Shown here: one piece after another, positions 1 to 8,946 of the stretch
How the letters are laid out: each line of letters begins with the position of its first letter
Numbering within the stretch: position 1 is the first letter of the stretch
DNA from: Paenibacillus sp. J45TS6
GTDB lineage: Bacteria > Bacillota > Bacilli > Paenibacillales > Paenibacillaceae
DNA: 64,000 nt
Direction of reading: 5' to 3'
Assembly (NCBI RefSeq): GCF_018403285.1
Contig: NZ_BOSJ01000011.1
Coordinates: 103,316 to 167,315 of the forward strand
Made by a program: the position numbers and the translations under genes
Notes under the pieces: generated by a model
Database searches by the model: none
Told to the model about the DNA's origin: nothing
The model's input: only the letters and a program-made list of their open reading frames with translations

Positions 1-522
1 AAAGTAACCAAAGCCAATGTTGATCGCTACCTCGAAGTCCACCGGACAGCTCATCAGCTTGGTATGAAGACACACACAACCATGCTTTATGGTTCTGTTG
101 AATCCTACGAAGATCGAATTCAGCATATGCTTCAAATTCGTGAGCTCCAAGATGAAACGGGTGGATTTATGGTCTTTATTCCGCTCTCGATGCAGCCGAA
201 AAGTAAAAATGCCGGTATTATGCGCCGTAACTCAGCCTATGAAGATCTTAAAACCATCGCGATATCTAGACTCATGCTTGATAACATCGATCATGTGAAA
301 GCCTATTTTATTAATATTGGTCCTCAATTAACGCAAGTAGCACTCAGCTTTGGTGCTTCTGATGTGCATGGTACGATTGTACGTGAACAGATCAGCCACG
401 CTGCTGGTGCGCTTACACCTGCAGGGCTGACTCGTAAAGAACTGATCTGGCTTGTAAAAGGTGCGGGCCGTATTCCCGTTGAACGCGACACCTTCTACAA
501 TGAGATTGAAGTTTTCGAATAA
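1..522 (+). CDS. mqnE: Aminofutalosine synthase MqnE, C-terminal part
   Basis: The reading frame is open from the first base, so only the C-terminal ~173 residues are present and the start lies outside the window. The fragment has the late radical-SAM barrel and C-terminal segments of MqnE: TMLYGSVE, LQDETGGF, FIPLSMQP, KAYFINIG and VERDTFYNE. The family uses S-adenosylmethionine to join an adenosyl radical to the enolpyruvyl-benzoate product of MqnA, giving aminofutalosine in the futalosine route to menaquinone. The CxxxCxxC cluster site is upstream and cannot be checked. MqnC is a related radical-SAM protein, but the C-terminal signature fits MqnE better. A strong hairpin follows the stop, so this ends its transcription unit. 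A UbiD-type decarboxylase at 7.0-8.8 kb probably serves the same pathway. Confidence 0.85.
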   Translation, partial: KVTKANVDRYLEVHRTAHQLGMKTHTTMLYGSVESYEDRIQHMLQIRELQDETGGFMVFIPLSMQPKSKNAGIMRRNSAYEDLKTIAISRLMLDNIDHVKAYFINIGPQLTQVALSFGASDVHGTIVREQISHAAGALTPAGLTRKELIWLVKGAGRIPVERDTFYNEIEVFE

Positions 523-549
523 TGATCTGATACTTGAAAGAGTTCCCAC

Positions 550-584
550 TTGGATTCAGCTCTTTACCAAAGAGCTGAATCCAA
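550..584 (+). terminator. Intrinsic terminator after mqnE
   Basis: A perfect inverted repeat (TTGGATTCAGCTCTTT / AAAGAGCTGAATCCAA with a 3-base loop) lies 27 bases after the mqnE stop and is followed by a short T-rich stretch. Confidence 0.75.
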
Positions 585-699
585 TTTATTGTTTCCGCAA
601 TTTACATTCATTATCCCATCATCCCATCGGCCTTATTATCATGACCGAGCGTAAACTAACATCTTTGCAAGATCGCATAAGAAAGGAAGTTATATCGTC

Positions 700-1761
700 A
701 TGAAAAATATCGTTATCCTCGGAGGCGGCTACGGCGGTCTTACCGTAATTAAACATCTTCTTGAAGGCTCTATCCCAAATGATACCCAAATTGTCCTCGT
801 GGACCGCATGCCTTTTCAAGGGCTTAAAACTGAATATTACGCACTTGCTGCAGGGACTGTATCTGATTATGATCTGCGTGTGCAGTACCCTGTTCATGAA
901 CGTCTGACCTATAAATATGGTGAAGTTGAATCTATTGATTTAGAAGGAAAAGTGATTCAAATTCAAAATGAGGACCCCCTTCCTTATGATCAATTAGTTA
1001 TTGGTCTTGGGTGCACAGACCGTTTTCATGGAACCCCGGGTGCAGAAGAATATAGTAATACCATTCAAAGCTTCCGAAGCACACGTGAGACCTATCTGCG
1101 CCTTAGTGAAATCAAGCCTTATGGCCAAGTTCACATTGTAGGAGGAGGACTCAGCGGAGTCGAAATCGCTGCTGAAATCAGAGAAAGCCGTTCAGATCTA
1201 AATGTAACCATCTTAGACCGAGGTGATCGTGTTCTTTCTGCTTTTCCGCAGCGATTATCTGCTTATGTAGGAGAATGGTTTGCAGAACATCAGGTAGAGA
1301 TTAAAAATCATATTTCGGTATCCAGGGTTGAACCCCATGCCATTTATAATCGGGATGAAGAAATCGTAACTGATGCGGTAATATGGACAGCAGGAATTCA
1401 GCCTGTAAAAATCGTCCGTGATCTAAATGTACAGAAAGATCCCCAAGGCCGAGTTACTCTTAATGAGTATTATCAAATTCCTGAATATCCTGAAGTATAT
1501 GTTGTGGGTGACTGTGCGAGCCTTCCTTTTGCACCAAGCGCACAGGCTGCAGAAGTGCAAGGAGAACAAATTGCACATATCATTCATGCATTTTGGAAGA
1601 ATGAAAAACCCAAAACCGAAGCTCTCAAACTGCGCGGTACTCTAGGAGCACTTGGCAAGAAAGCTGGTTTTGGGCTTATGGGTAAGACATCGATGATGGG
1701 ACGTGTTCCGCGGATTCTGAAAAGCGGTGTCCTCTGGATGTCAAAACGTCATCTGGGTTAA
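700..1761 (+). CDS. yutJ: NAD(P)/FAD-dependent oxidoreductase, YutJ-like (NDH-2 family)
   Basis: This 353-aa flavoprotein has two dinucleotide-binding folds. The FAD site is GGGYGG near residue 8, the NAD(P)H site is VGGGLSGVE near residue 147, and the second FAD contact is VVGDCASLP near residue 268. Length and architecture fit YutJ, a type II NADH dehydrogenase-like protein of Bacillus that is expected to pass electrons from NAD(P)H to a quinone or other acceptor at the membrane. It faces yuzB and is followed by yutI, the same neighbourhood as in B. subtilis. The ATG at 700 follows an AGGAAG ribosome site. The physiological acceptor cannot be read from sequence. Confidence 0.85.
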   Translation: MKNIVILGGGYGGLTVIKHLLEGSIPNDTQIVLVDRMPFQGLKTEYYALAAGTVSDYDLRVQYPVHERLTYKYGEVESIDLEGKVIQIQNEDPLPYDQLVIGLGCTDRFHGTPGAEEYSNTIQSFRSTRETYLRLSEIKPYGQVHIVGGGLSGVEIAAEIRESRSDLNVTILDRGDRVLSAFPQRLSAYVGEWFAEHQVEIKNHISVSRVEPHAIYNRDEEIVTDAVIWTAGIQPVKIVRDLNVQKDPQGRVTLNEYYQIPEYPEVYVVGDCASLPFAPSAQAAEVQGEQIAHIIHAFWKNEKPKTEALKLRGTLGALGKKAGFGLMGKTSMMGRVPRILKSGVLWMSKRHLG

Positions 1762-1779
1762 AAAAGAGAGGCTCTCCCT

Positions 1780-2031
1780 TTAAAGATCCAGGTCATTCCA
1801 TGCGTCAATTTCTGCAATTTTGGACAAAATGGCTTCATGTAGTTCCTTTGCACTTGTTGCTGTGACAACTTCCCCATTCACAAGAGCAAATGGAGTACTG
1901 CTGCATTGTCCGCAATTAGTGAGGCATCCGTATTCGATTACATCATATTCGAGGTTTTCTTCCAGTGCCTCAAAGACCTCATCCGTTCCAAAATGCATGT
2001 TGTTGGTACAAAATTCAATAATGGGTCTCAA
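1780..2031 (-). CDS. yuzB: YuzB family protein (DUF1450)
   Basis: An 83-aa protein with the YuzB features: RPIIEFC at the N-terminus and EYGCLTNCGQCSSTPFALVNG in the middle, giving four cysteines that suggest a redox or metal-binding role. Function is not established. I chose the TTG at 2031 because AGGTG lies six bases upstream. An in-frame GTG at 2040 would overlap that ribosome site, and the longer frame to 2130 adds non-conserved sequence. It lies tail to tail with yutJ and divergent from yutI, as in B. subtilis. Confidence 0.8.
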   Translation of the reverse strand: MRPIIEFCTNNMHFGTDEVFEALEENLEYDVIEYGCLTNCGQCSSTPFALVNGEVVTATSAKELHEAILSKIAEIDAWNDLDL

Positions 2032-2112
2032 ATTATTCACCTGCTTTAGTTTTGACCATTTTATTTTGACTTCAATTGTACTATAATAAAGGGAAGGAAA
2101 GGAGTTGACAAT

Positions 2113-2361
2113 ATGAGCGAAAACGTACAAAGCAGCACCATGTATGATGAAGTTCTAGAAGTTCTTGATAAACTTCGCCCATTCCTGCAACGCGATGGCG
2201 GTGACGTGGAATTGGTTGATGTTGAAGACGGCATCGTTAAGCTGAAACTAATGGGTGCTTGCGGTAGTTGCCCAAGCTCCACCATTACATTAAAAGCAGG
2301 GATTGAACGCGCACTCGTTGAAGAAGTAGAGGGCGTACAAGAAGTAGTTCAAGTATTCTAA
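2113..2361 (+). CDS. yutI: NifU-like iron-sulfur scaffold protein (YutI)
   Basis: An 82-aa NifU C-terminal domain protein with the conserved [14 protein letters not shown] segment and the GACGSCPSS motif, whose CxxC cysteines bind a labile 4Fe-4S cluster. The family delivers clusters to apo-enzymes; clients could include the radical-SAM enzymes MqnE and LipA in this window, but that is inference. An AAGGAG ribosome site precedes the ATG. It is a single gene closed by a terminator. Confidence 0.9.
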   Translation: MSENVQSSTMYDEVLEVLDKLRPFLQRDGGDVELVDVEDGIVKLKLMGACGSCPSSTITLKAGIERALVEEVEGVQEVVQVF

Positions 2362-2378
2362 TCATCCCCTCAGCATAT

Positions 2379-2410
2379 AAGAGAGTCCCGAATAGGGGAC
2401 TCTCTTCTTT
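2379..2410 (+). terminator. Intrinsic terminator after yutI
   Basis: Inverted repeat AAGAGAGTCCC / GGGGACTCTCTT with a short loop, followed by a T-rich run. It sits between the convergent yutI and SDR genes and may act on both. Confidence 0.75.
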
Positions 2411-3179
2411 ATTCTGTAATGGTTGGACGAATAGGATCGAGTCCTCCCGATATATCCATAATATTCCCAGTTATAAAGTCCGATTGATCCTGACATAGGT
2501 AATGAATAACTCTTGCCACATCTTCTCCGCTTCCTGGTCTTCCTCTTGGTGTCTCCTTATCAATTAACCCACTTACTTGTTCAATGGTCATCTCTTTATG
2601 CGCTCCCCGAATATCACCAGGGCAAATCATATTTACGGTAATACCATAAGGTGCTTCTTCGACCGCAAGCGTCTTTGTAAAAGAAACAAGCCCTACCTTC
2701 GCGGAGGCATAAACCGCTCGCTGTGGCCAAGATCTCGCTTCACCCGCATGACTAAATCCGAAATGGATAATACGTCCCCAATTTTTCTTCCGCATACCCG
2801 GAAGCACCCGGTGATCTAACAACATCGTCCCTACCAGGTTTCCTTGCGTTAACATCATAATGTCTTCTTGCGTATATTCCGAAAACAGCTTCCGCTCCCT
2901 AATGAAAGGACCGGCGTTGTTTATAAGTATATCCACTACACCAAGCTTATGCTCTACTGTTGAGATCAACCGTTCGATATCTTCTGCCTTACATATGTCC
3001 GCCTGTACTGCGATGCAACGAACTCCCAGCTTTTTGACGGCGGCGCATAATTCCTCTGCTTCCTTCTGACTATGCACATAATTCAGAGCAATATCATACC
3101 CTTCTGCTGCAAGCCGAAGTGCTGTCATCTTGCCAAGTCCCTTTGCGCTTCCTGTAATCAGAGCGACTTTGTTGTCCAA
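2409..3179 (-). CDS. SDR family oxidoreductase (FabG-like)
   Basis: A 256-aa classical short-chain dehydrogenase. The cofactor motif TGSAKGLG is at residues 10-17, ILINNAGP is near 85, and the active-site YASAK is near 158. The usual catalytic serine region reads FGFSHAGEA, with the serine one residue further from the tyrosine than in FabG. The C-terminus has the familiar ITGNIMDISGG. The substrate cannot be predicted. The start is a TTG at 3179 behind GGAGGAAGGG. It is a monocistronic gene between two terminators. Confidence 0.8.
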   Translation of the reverse strand: MDNKVALITGSAKGLGKMTALRLAAEGYDIALNYVHSQKEAEELCAAVKKLGVRCIAVQADICKAEDIERLISTVEHKLGVVDILINNAGPFIRERKLFSEYTQEDIMMLTQGNLVGTMLLDHRVLPGMRKKNWGRIIHFGFSHAGEARSWPQRAVYASAKVGLVSFTKTLAVEEAPYGITVNMICPGDIRGAHKEMTIEQVSGLIDKETPRGRPGSGEDVARVIHYLCQDQSDFITGNIMDISGGLDPIRPTITE

Positions 3180-3261
3180 TATCCCTTCCTCCTCCTAAAA
3201 AGAGCGGTTCCTACTCAGTATAATATAGCTGGAGTAATAAGAAAAGAAAGGAAGGATTTCT

Positions 3262-3303
3262 ACAGAAAAAGAACCTGCCTCTGTGAACAGAGCGCAGGTT
3301 CTT
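3262..3303 (-). terminator. Intrinsic terminator of the met operon
   Basis: Stem AGAACCTGC / GCAGGTTCT lies just after the metQ stop; the minus-strand transcript then runs into TTTTTC. Confidence 0.8.
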
Positions 3304-3311
3304 CGTCATTT

Positions 3312-4151
3312 TTAGAATGCAGGAACGATCGCTCCCGCATAGTTATCTTCAATGAACTTCTTGATTTCATCGGAATTCAGAGCAGCATTAAGCTTTTGTA
3401 CAGCCTCATCATTCTGATTGTTCTCACGAGCGACAAGCAAGTTCGCATAAGGAGATTCTTCATCTTCAATGAACAAGGCATCCTCAAGTGGATTTAAATC
3501 AGCTTCAAGTGCATAGTTCACATTGATTACAGCGAGATCTACTTCACCCAGTTGTCTTGGAAGCATAGCTGCGTCCAGTTCAACGATTTTCACATTTTTC
3601 GGGTTCTCCGCAATGTCACTGATTTTAGACTCTACATTCGTGTTGTCTTTCAGTTTAATAATTCCGTTTTTATCAAGCAACATCAGGGCACGACCACCGT
3701 TCGTAGCATCATTAGGGATGGCGATCTTCGCACCCTCTTTTAATTCATCTGCAGATGTAACGGTGTTGGAATAAGCTCCAATAGGTTCTACATGAACATT
3801 GTTAAGAGCAACCAAATTCAAACCACGTGTTTTATTTTGATCGTCGAGATAAGGCTTGTGCTGAAAGAAGTTTGCATCCAGTTGGCTTTGAGACAATTGC
3901 ACATTAGGCTGTACATAATCGTTAAAGATGGTGATCTCCAGGTCAATACCTTCTTCTGCAAGGATCGGCTTTACTTGCTCCAAAATTTCAGCATGCGGTA
4001 CAGGTGATGCTCCTACTCGAAGGGTGACTCTTTTATCTGTCTGACCGCTATCGCCACTTCCTGTCGTATCATTACCAGCAGAATCATTTCCACATGCAGC
4101 TAGAACTAGTACCAATGCGAGTGTAAGACCAGACAATAACCATTTTTTCAT
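3312..4151 (-). CDS. metQ: Methionine ABC transporter substrate-binding lipoprotein
   Basis: A 279-aa NlpA/MetQ protein. It has a lipoprotein signal with lipobox LAAC (cysteine at residue 20), then RVGASPVPHAEIL, typical of methionine-binding lipoproteins. It binds L- or D-methionine outside the membrane and hands it to MetP. Third gene of the operon metN-metP-metQ, 48 bases after metP, under the SAM riboswitch at 5.9-6.1 kb. The ATG follows GGAGGG. Confidence 0.95.
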   Translation of the reverse strand: MKKWLLSGLTLALVLVLAACGNDSAGNDTTGSGDSGQTDKRVTLRVGASPVPHAEILEQVKPILAEEGIDLEITIFNDYVQPNVQLSQSQLDANFFQHKPYLDDQNKTRGLNLVALNNVHVEPIGAYSNTVTSADELKEGAKIAIPNDATNGGRALMLLDKNGIIKLKDNTNVESKISDIAENPKNVKIVELDAAMLPRQLGEVDLAVINVNYALEADLNPLEDALFIEDEESPYANLLVARENNQNDEAVQKLNAALNSDEIKKFIEDNYAGAIVPAF

Positions 4152-4199
4152 CGTTAAACCCTCCTAATTTAGTAAATCCCTATCTCTTAAAGCGAATTG

Positions 4200-4865
4200 C
4201 TATTTACGTGTAAAATGTTTGACTAATCTGTCCCCTGCCATCTGCAGGACTTGTACCAGAATAATCATAACGATAACCGCAACAATCATCACTTCTCGTT
4301 CATACCTGTAATATCCATAGTTAATGGCTAGAGCACCAAGTCCCCCGCCGCCAACCATCCCGGCCATTGCGGTGTAGGATATGAGTGTGACCACCGTGAT
4401 CGTAATTCCTGCAAGTAACCCAGGAAGAGCTTCGGGCATGAGCACCTTCATTATAATCTGCCCAGTTGAAGCACCCATCGCTTGCGATGCTTCGATAACA
4501 CCTTTGTCTACTTCACGCAGAGAAGTCTCCACGAGCCTTGCAAAGAAAGGTGCCGCACCTACGACCAGCGGCGGGATTGTTCCCACCACCCCGATTGTTG
4601 TGCTAACAATCGCTTTTGTAATCGGAAGCATGGCAACAATCAGAATAATAAAGGGAACCGAACGTAAGATATTTACGATAAAAGAAAGTACAGTGTATAT
4701 GACACGATTTGGCATAGAAGCAGATCGTGAAGTTAAAAACAGGATAATGCCCACCGGCAATCCAATAATAAAAGTAAAGATACCGGATACAAGCAGCATA
4801 CTTAGTGTCTCTAAGGTAGCTTTTTGAATCTCATCCCAGTTAATTACGGAAAAATCAAGACCCAC
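4200..4865 (-). CDS. metP: Methionine ABC transporter permease
   Basis: A 221-aa integral membrane protein with about five hydrophobic segments and the permease coupling-loop pattern EASQAMGAS...LMPEALPG. It forms the methionine channel that works with MetN and MetQ. It starts with GTG at 4865 inside the last codons of metN, an 11-base overlap with GGAGGTG placed just upstream, so the two are probably translationally coupled. Confidence 0.95.
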   Translation of the reverse strand: MGLDFSVINWDEIQKATLETLSMLLVSGIFTFIIGLPVGIILFLTSRSASMPNRVIYTVLSFIVNILRSVPFIILIVAMLPITKAIVSTTIGVVGTIPPLVVGAAPFFARLVETSLREVDKGVIEASQAMGASTGQIIMKVLMPEALPGLLAGITITVVTLISYTAMAGMVGGGGLGALAINYGYYRYEREVMIVAVIVMIILVQVLQMAGDRLVKHFTRK

Positions 4866-5880
4866 TATTTAGCACCTCCACTTCAAGACCTTGCATTGTC
4901 AAGGATTCAACCGTTCTTAAAATCTGTTCAGGATGTCCCTCTAAACGAACCATCAACTGACCATACGGCATCTGCTTGATTGTAGAGATTGTTCCTTGCA
5001 AGATTGCAAAATCCACTCCGGTTTGCCGCACAGTCTGCGATAAAATCGAATCATAGGTTTTACTTCCCAGAAAGGTGATTTTTACCGTTTGTGAATGCTC
5101 TAAATGCGAAGCCTGAATGGCTTCCACCATTAGATCGCTAACTTCCGTTTCCCGTAAAATAAATTCTTGGGTAACGGGATGTTGCGGTTTCAGGAATACT
5201 TCTGCCACCGGTCCTTCTTCTACAATCCCGCCTTGATGAATAACAGCCACCCGATCACAGATGGTCTGAATTACATGCATCTCATGGGTGATGAGTACAA
5301 TCGTAAGATTGTACTTCTGATTAATATCAAGCAACAACTTAAGTATGGAGTTCGTTGTCTGCGGATCAAGCGCTGAGGTCGCTTCATCACACAACAGAAC
5401 TTGAGGATCGCTTGCCAGCGCCCTTGCAATACCTACACGTTGTTTTTGTCCTCCGGACAGTTGAGAAGGATATTTGTTACTGTGGTTTGTAAGTCCAACC
5501 AGTTCAAGTAATTCCTTCACCTTTTGATCCACTTTCTTGTTGTCCGTTTTTACTAAACGAAGCGGGAATGCGATATTTTCGTAAACGGTAGCAGAACTCA
5601 GCAGATTAAAATGCTGAAAAATCATCCCTATTTTGCGCCGCTGCGCTTGAAGTTGCGATTTATTTAATTTCGTCATATTAATGCCGTCTACATATACTTC
5701 ACCCGATGTTGGACGCTCTAATAAGTTAATCAACCGAATCAGTGTACTTTTCCCTGCTCCGGAATGACCGATCACACCAAAGATTTCGCCTTTATGAATA
5801 GACAAATCAAGCCCTGAAAGCGCAGTGGTTACCTGCTTTCCTTGTCCGTAATCTTTGCGGATATTTTTTAATTCAATCAA
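4855..5880 (-). CDS. metN: Methionine ABC transporter ATP-binding protein
   Basis: A 341-aa ATPase with Walker A GHSGAGKST, signature LSGGQKQR, Walker B VLLCDEATSALDP and a C-terminal NIL domain (about residues 265-341) that senses methionine in characterised homologues. I set the start at the TTG at 5880, seven bases after AGGAGG, which gives the usual MIELKNIRK N-terminus; upstream in-frame codons run through the ribosome site. First gene of the S-box-controlled metNPQ operon. Confidence 0.95.
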   Translation of the reverse strand: MIELKNIRKDYGQGKQVTTALSGLDLSIHKGEIFGVIGHSGAGKSTLIRLINLLERPTSGEVYVDGINMTKLNKSQLQAQRRKIGMIFQHFNLLSSATVYENIAFPLRLVKTDNKKVDQKVKELLELVGLTNHSNKYPSQLSGGQKQRVGIARALASDPQVLLCDEATSALDPQTTNSILKLLLDINQKYNLTIVLITHEMHVIQTICDRVAVIHQGGIVEEGPVAEVFLKPQHPVTQEFILRETEVSDLMVEAIQASHLEHSQTVKITFLGSKTYDSILSQTVRQTGVDFAILQGTISTIKQMPYGQLMVRLEGHPEQILRTVESLTMQGLEVEVLNSGS

Positions 5881-5928
5881 TACGGTACCTCCTTGCCTTG
5901 CGGTCATTCTCATTTTGACTCATAGACA

Positions 5929-6114
5929 CAAAAAACCCCCTTTTTCACAGAAAAAGAGGGCATCAATAGTTAAACGACTCCTTCTCATCTGCCAAGACCA
6001 AAACGTATGATCTTGAAGGATTTAGCACCATGTCATCCTATATAGAAAAACGATCTATAAAGAATCGGTTGCCGGGCTTCATAGGGCCTGTCCCTCCGCC
6101 ACTCTCGATAAGAA
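5929..6114 (-). promoter_or_regulatory. SAM riboswitch (S-box) leader of metNPQ
   Basis: Read on the minus strand, the leader contains the S-box core: TTATCGAGAGTGGCGGAGGG, then ACAGGCCC, then GAAGCCCGGCAACC. It ends at 5936-5960 in a hairpin (CCCTCTTTTT / AAAAAGGGGG) followed by Ts. Known S-box RNAs terminate transcription when SAM is bound, so methionine uptake should rise when SAM is scarce. Confidence 0.95.
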
Positions 6115-6193
6115 TGATATGCAATTATGAATAATGATAATGTCGAATGTTGACGTTTGCTAAACAAATTAATTGTTTCAGAAACTTAGTGAA

Positions 6194-6222
6194 AGTATAT
6201 GATATTTCATAACACTTGTCAA
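6194..6222 (-). promoter_or_regulatory. Sigma-A promoter of the S-box met operon
   Basis: On the minus strand TTGACA (6217-6222) and TATACT (6194-6199) are separated by 17 bases, about 80 bases upstream of the riboswitch. Confidence 0.75.
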
Positions 6223-6231
6223 AGGAAAATA

Positions 6232-6951
6232 TTAAGAGCGAACCGTTTGTTTTTTCCAAGTGCTAATCATGTACTCAAAGGATTCATGTAAACTTCTCGA
6301 GACTAAATCCACACCAAGTTCCAGATCGGAAGTAAATGCTTTAAGGTCTTCCAGTTTCACTTTTCCATGCAGTGCTTGATGCCTTTGCCATAAATCATCT
6401 TGCATCTCCACATTCATATGATGAATCTCTGTGTTTCGCCTTTTACGAAGACGGTTCATGGGCTGATGATACTTATCTTTCAGGCTGCTTAATTTGATGA
6501 GAAGCGTCTTATGCTTTGGTTGCCCTTCGAGCTGTTTCAGAACCGTGAAATAGGAAAAATGTGCTTTGATTCTGGATGTTTCTAAATGATACCAGTCATC
6601 TAGAACATTACCCAGTTTGTCTAAGGTTGCAAACATACGGATGAAGCCGTCCTTGTAAAAGTATACGTATCTGGCATAATCGGCTTTTTCATCCGGCCCC
6701 ATATCATCCGTTGATGCAGCATGGACCTTCGCCGCATAAATAGAAGCAGCAAACGAACTTTGTTCGAGCTCATCTAAAGATGTTATTAGTCCGCGGGTCC
6801 ATATTTCCAATTCACGATAATCATGTGTTGGGTCAGTACTCTCTTTTATTTCATTCATAAGTAACTGCAACATACGCGCCATTGCATCCATGGCTTCTTT
6901 CAAGTATCCCGAGTTCACCCGGGGTGGTTCACCTAATAAAGTACGCAGCAT
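6232..6951 (-). CDS. HEPN-like protein, possibly Cthe_2314 family
   Basis: A 239-aa, largely helical soluble protein. The sequence RRNTEIHH at residues 171-178 fits the HEPN Rx4-6H pattern (R172, H177) that forms the RNase site in many HEPN proteins. Overall it resembles proteins I recall as the Cthe_2314 HEPN family, but I cannot confirm this without a profile search. I chose the ATG at 6951 because GGGAGG lies upstream; the longer frame to 7062 would run into the UbiD gene. It begins 58 bases after the UbiD-type decarboxylase and is probably cotranscribed. No antitoxin partner is obvious. Confidence 0.6.
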   Translation of the reverse strand: MLRTLLGEPPRVNSGYLKEAMDAMARMLQLLMNEIKESTDPTHDYRELEIWTRGLITSLDELEQSSFAASIYAAKVHAASTDDMGPDEKADYARYVYFYKDGFIRMFATLDKLGNVLDDWYHLETSRIKAHFSYFTVLKQLEGQPKHKTLLIKLSSLKDKYHQPMNRLRKRRNTEIHHMNVEMQDDLWQRHQALHGKVKLEDLKAFTSDLELGVDLVSRSLHESFEYMISTWKKQTVRS

Positions 6952-7009
6952 ATGAACATCCTCCCTGCACCTCATTTTTCCCCATCCAGGCACACAGAAT
7001 CCCTGCTTC

Positions 7010-8785
7010 TTATTGGACCTTTGCGAAATATGATTTCCAGCGCGAATCGACGAGTTCCACAATATCTTCCCGCGGAATGACTTCTTCAGGGTAACCCGGC
7101 TTCATCCGTGCATCAATCACGATCGGCAAGGAGTACCCAATATGATTCCGTTTCACTGAAGTATCTGCATACATGTCACTTGCTGGATTAAAGCGAGTAA
7201 ACACGGTCCATAAGAAGGACATCTGATTTTTCGCTGTTTCTTGTGCATGATCGACCAGAATGACGAGCGGCCAAGTCTGTTCGAGTGCCCCAAAACGTTC
7301 TACGAGCCGGCCTGCAAGTTCTGGTTCTTCCTCATAGGAAGCTCCCTCTACAAGCAATACCCCGCCGCAGTAAGGTTTGATATCGGATATTTCATTCACA
7401 AATCCACCTTCGTATGTGCGAGGAAGATCGCGCATTTTTTCTCCAACACCGACTAGGATGGCTTTACTTCCATGGTTCAGCTTATGACCGGTATAATCCA
7501 GCGTATCATGTGAAGTATGATCAAAAATAAACAGATCCGTCTTGGGATCAAACCGTTCTAGTACCGTTTCAATCAATGTCGTAAAGTTAGATAAATCAAT
7601 CGCCTGATCGGTTAAAATCAAAAATTTGGTCAAAGACAATTGTCCTTGTCCAAGTATGCTGAATCCGGAGACTAATGCCTCACGCGAATAGCTTTCCCGT
7701 ACAACAGCAGAAGCAAGCGCGTGAACTCCGCTTTCCGCATAGGCCCACAAATCTTTCACCGTCGGCATGACAATGGAATAAGCGGGAGATAATAAGCGCT
7801 GCACGAATTCTCCGAGATAGTAATCTTCTTGACGTGGTTTACCCACAATCGTCATCGGATAAATCGCATCTTTGCGGTGCCACATCCGTTCCACGTTCAA
7901 GATGGGAAACTCATGAGCCAAAGAATAATAACCGAAATGGTCGCCGAATGGCCCTTCCATTCTACGCTCGTGAGGCGGCACAATTCCTTTGATTACAAAT
8001 TCTGCTTCAGCCGGCATGCGGTGTCCCCCGAACGGGTCATCAACCATTTTCAGCTTGTCCCCCATGATTAGAGATGCCATGAGCAGTTCCGGAAGTTTCT
8101 CCGGGATAGGAGCAATCGCAGACGCAATGAGAGCGGGAGGTCCACCTAGAATGACAGATACCGGTAACCCTTGCCCGCGCTGTTCAGCTTCATGGTAATG
8201 AAATCCGCCGCCTTTTTGAATCTGCCAGTGCACGCCTGTTGTATGATCATCATAAATTTGAATCCGATACATCCCAAGGTTATGATCTTTATGATCATCC
8301 GGATGTTCTGTATAAACAAGCGGCAATGTTAAAAATGGACCTCCGTCCAGCTGCCAGCTCGTTACCTTCGGAAGCATCTTCAGCGGGGTTTCTGTTTGAT
8401 TTGCAGATAAAATGGGTGCCTCACTTCGCTGCACTGTTTTTAAACCTACTTTTAGCGCCTCTTTAATCAAGCCTCGTTCATTCCAGAGTGCTTTTGGTGT
8501 AGGGGGCATAAGCGTTTTCGTTGCACCAACAATGGATTTCATGAGTTCTTCAGGTCTTGGTCCAAATGCCATATCTACTCTACGGCTCGTGCCGAACATA
8601 TTCGTGAGTACCGGAAAAGGAGTTCCTTTTACGTTTGTAAATAACAAAGCAGGTCCCTGCTCCTCAATGACACGTCTATGGATTTCTGCTATCTCTAAGT
8701 AAGGATCAACAGGCGCGTCGATAATAACAAGGTCTTTTTCCTGTTGTAATTTGGTTACAAACTCACGTAAATTTGAATAAATCAA
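7010..8785 (-). CDS. UbiD family decarboxylase, probably menaquinone biosynthesis
   Basis: A 591-aa UbiD-type decarboxylase. Typical segments include GMYRIQIYDDHTTGVHWQ, GGPPALIASAIAPIPE, EAEFVIKG, RMEGPFGDHFGYYS and MTIVGKPRQED. These enzymes use prenylated FMN made by a UbiX partner, which is not in this window. In organisms with the futalosine pathway a UbiD homologue is the expected decarboxylase of the naphthoate intermediate, and mqnE at the left edge supports that role. The start is the TTG at 8785 behind AAAGGAGG. Other aromatic-acid decarboxylases share the fold, so the substrate is inferred. Confidence 0.85.
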   Translation of the reverse strand: MIYSNLREFVTKLQQEKDLVIIDAPVDPYLEIAEIHRRVIEEQGPALLFTNVKGTPFPVLTNMFGTSRRVDMAFGPRPEELMKSIVGATKTLMPPTPKALWNERGLIKEALKVGLKTVQRSEAPILSANQTETPLKMLPKVTSWQLDGGPFLTLPLVYTEHPDDHKDHNLGMYRIQIYDDHTTGVHWQIQKGGGFHYHEAEQRGQGLPVSVILGGPPALIASAIAPIPEKLPELLMASLIMGDKLKMVDDPFGGHRMPAEAEFVIKGIVPPHERRMEGPFGDHFGYYSLAHEFPILNVERMWHRKDAIYPMTIVGKPRQEDYYLGEFVQRLLSPAYSIVMPTVKDLWAYAESGVHALASAVVRESYSREALVSGFSILGQGQLSLTKFLILTDQAIDLSNFTTLIETVLERFDPKTDLFIFDHTSHDTLDYTGHKLNHGSKAILVGVGEKMRDLPRTYEGGFVNEISDIKPYCGGVLLVEGASYEEEPELAGRLVERFGALEQTWPLVILVDHAQETAKNQMSFLWTVFTRFNPASDMYADTSVKRNHIGYSLPIVIDARMKPGYPEEVIPREDIVELVDSRWKSYFAKVQ

Positions 8786-8946
8786 TGTGGAAGATCCTCC
8801 TTTATAAAACAAAGCCCTGCGAAATCTAATTCGTGGACTTTGTCATTTACATATGCAGCCTTCGGACAGGCACTAGCATTTATTGTACACTGTCCCGCTA
8901 TTTTTTTCCAAGATACATCTGTTGTATCCAGTTATTTATCTACCTT

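Noticed and set aside
2066-2087. TTGACT and TATAAT before yutI as a promoter
   Set aside because: The spacer is only 10 bases; the TATAAT may be real but the -35 is not.
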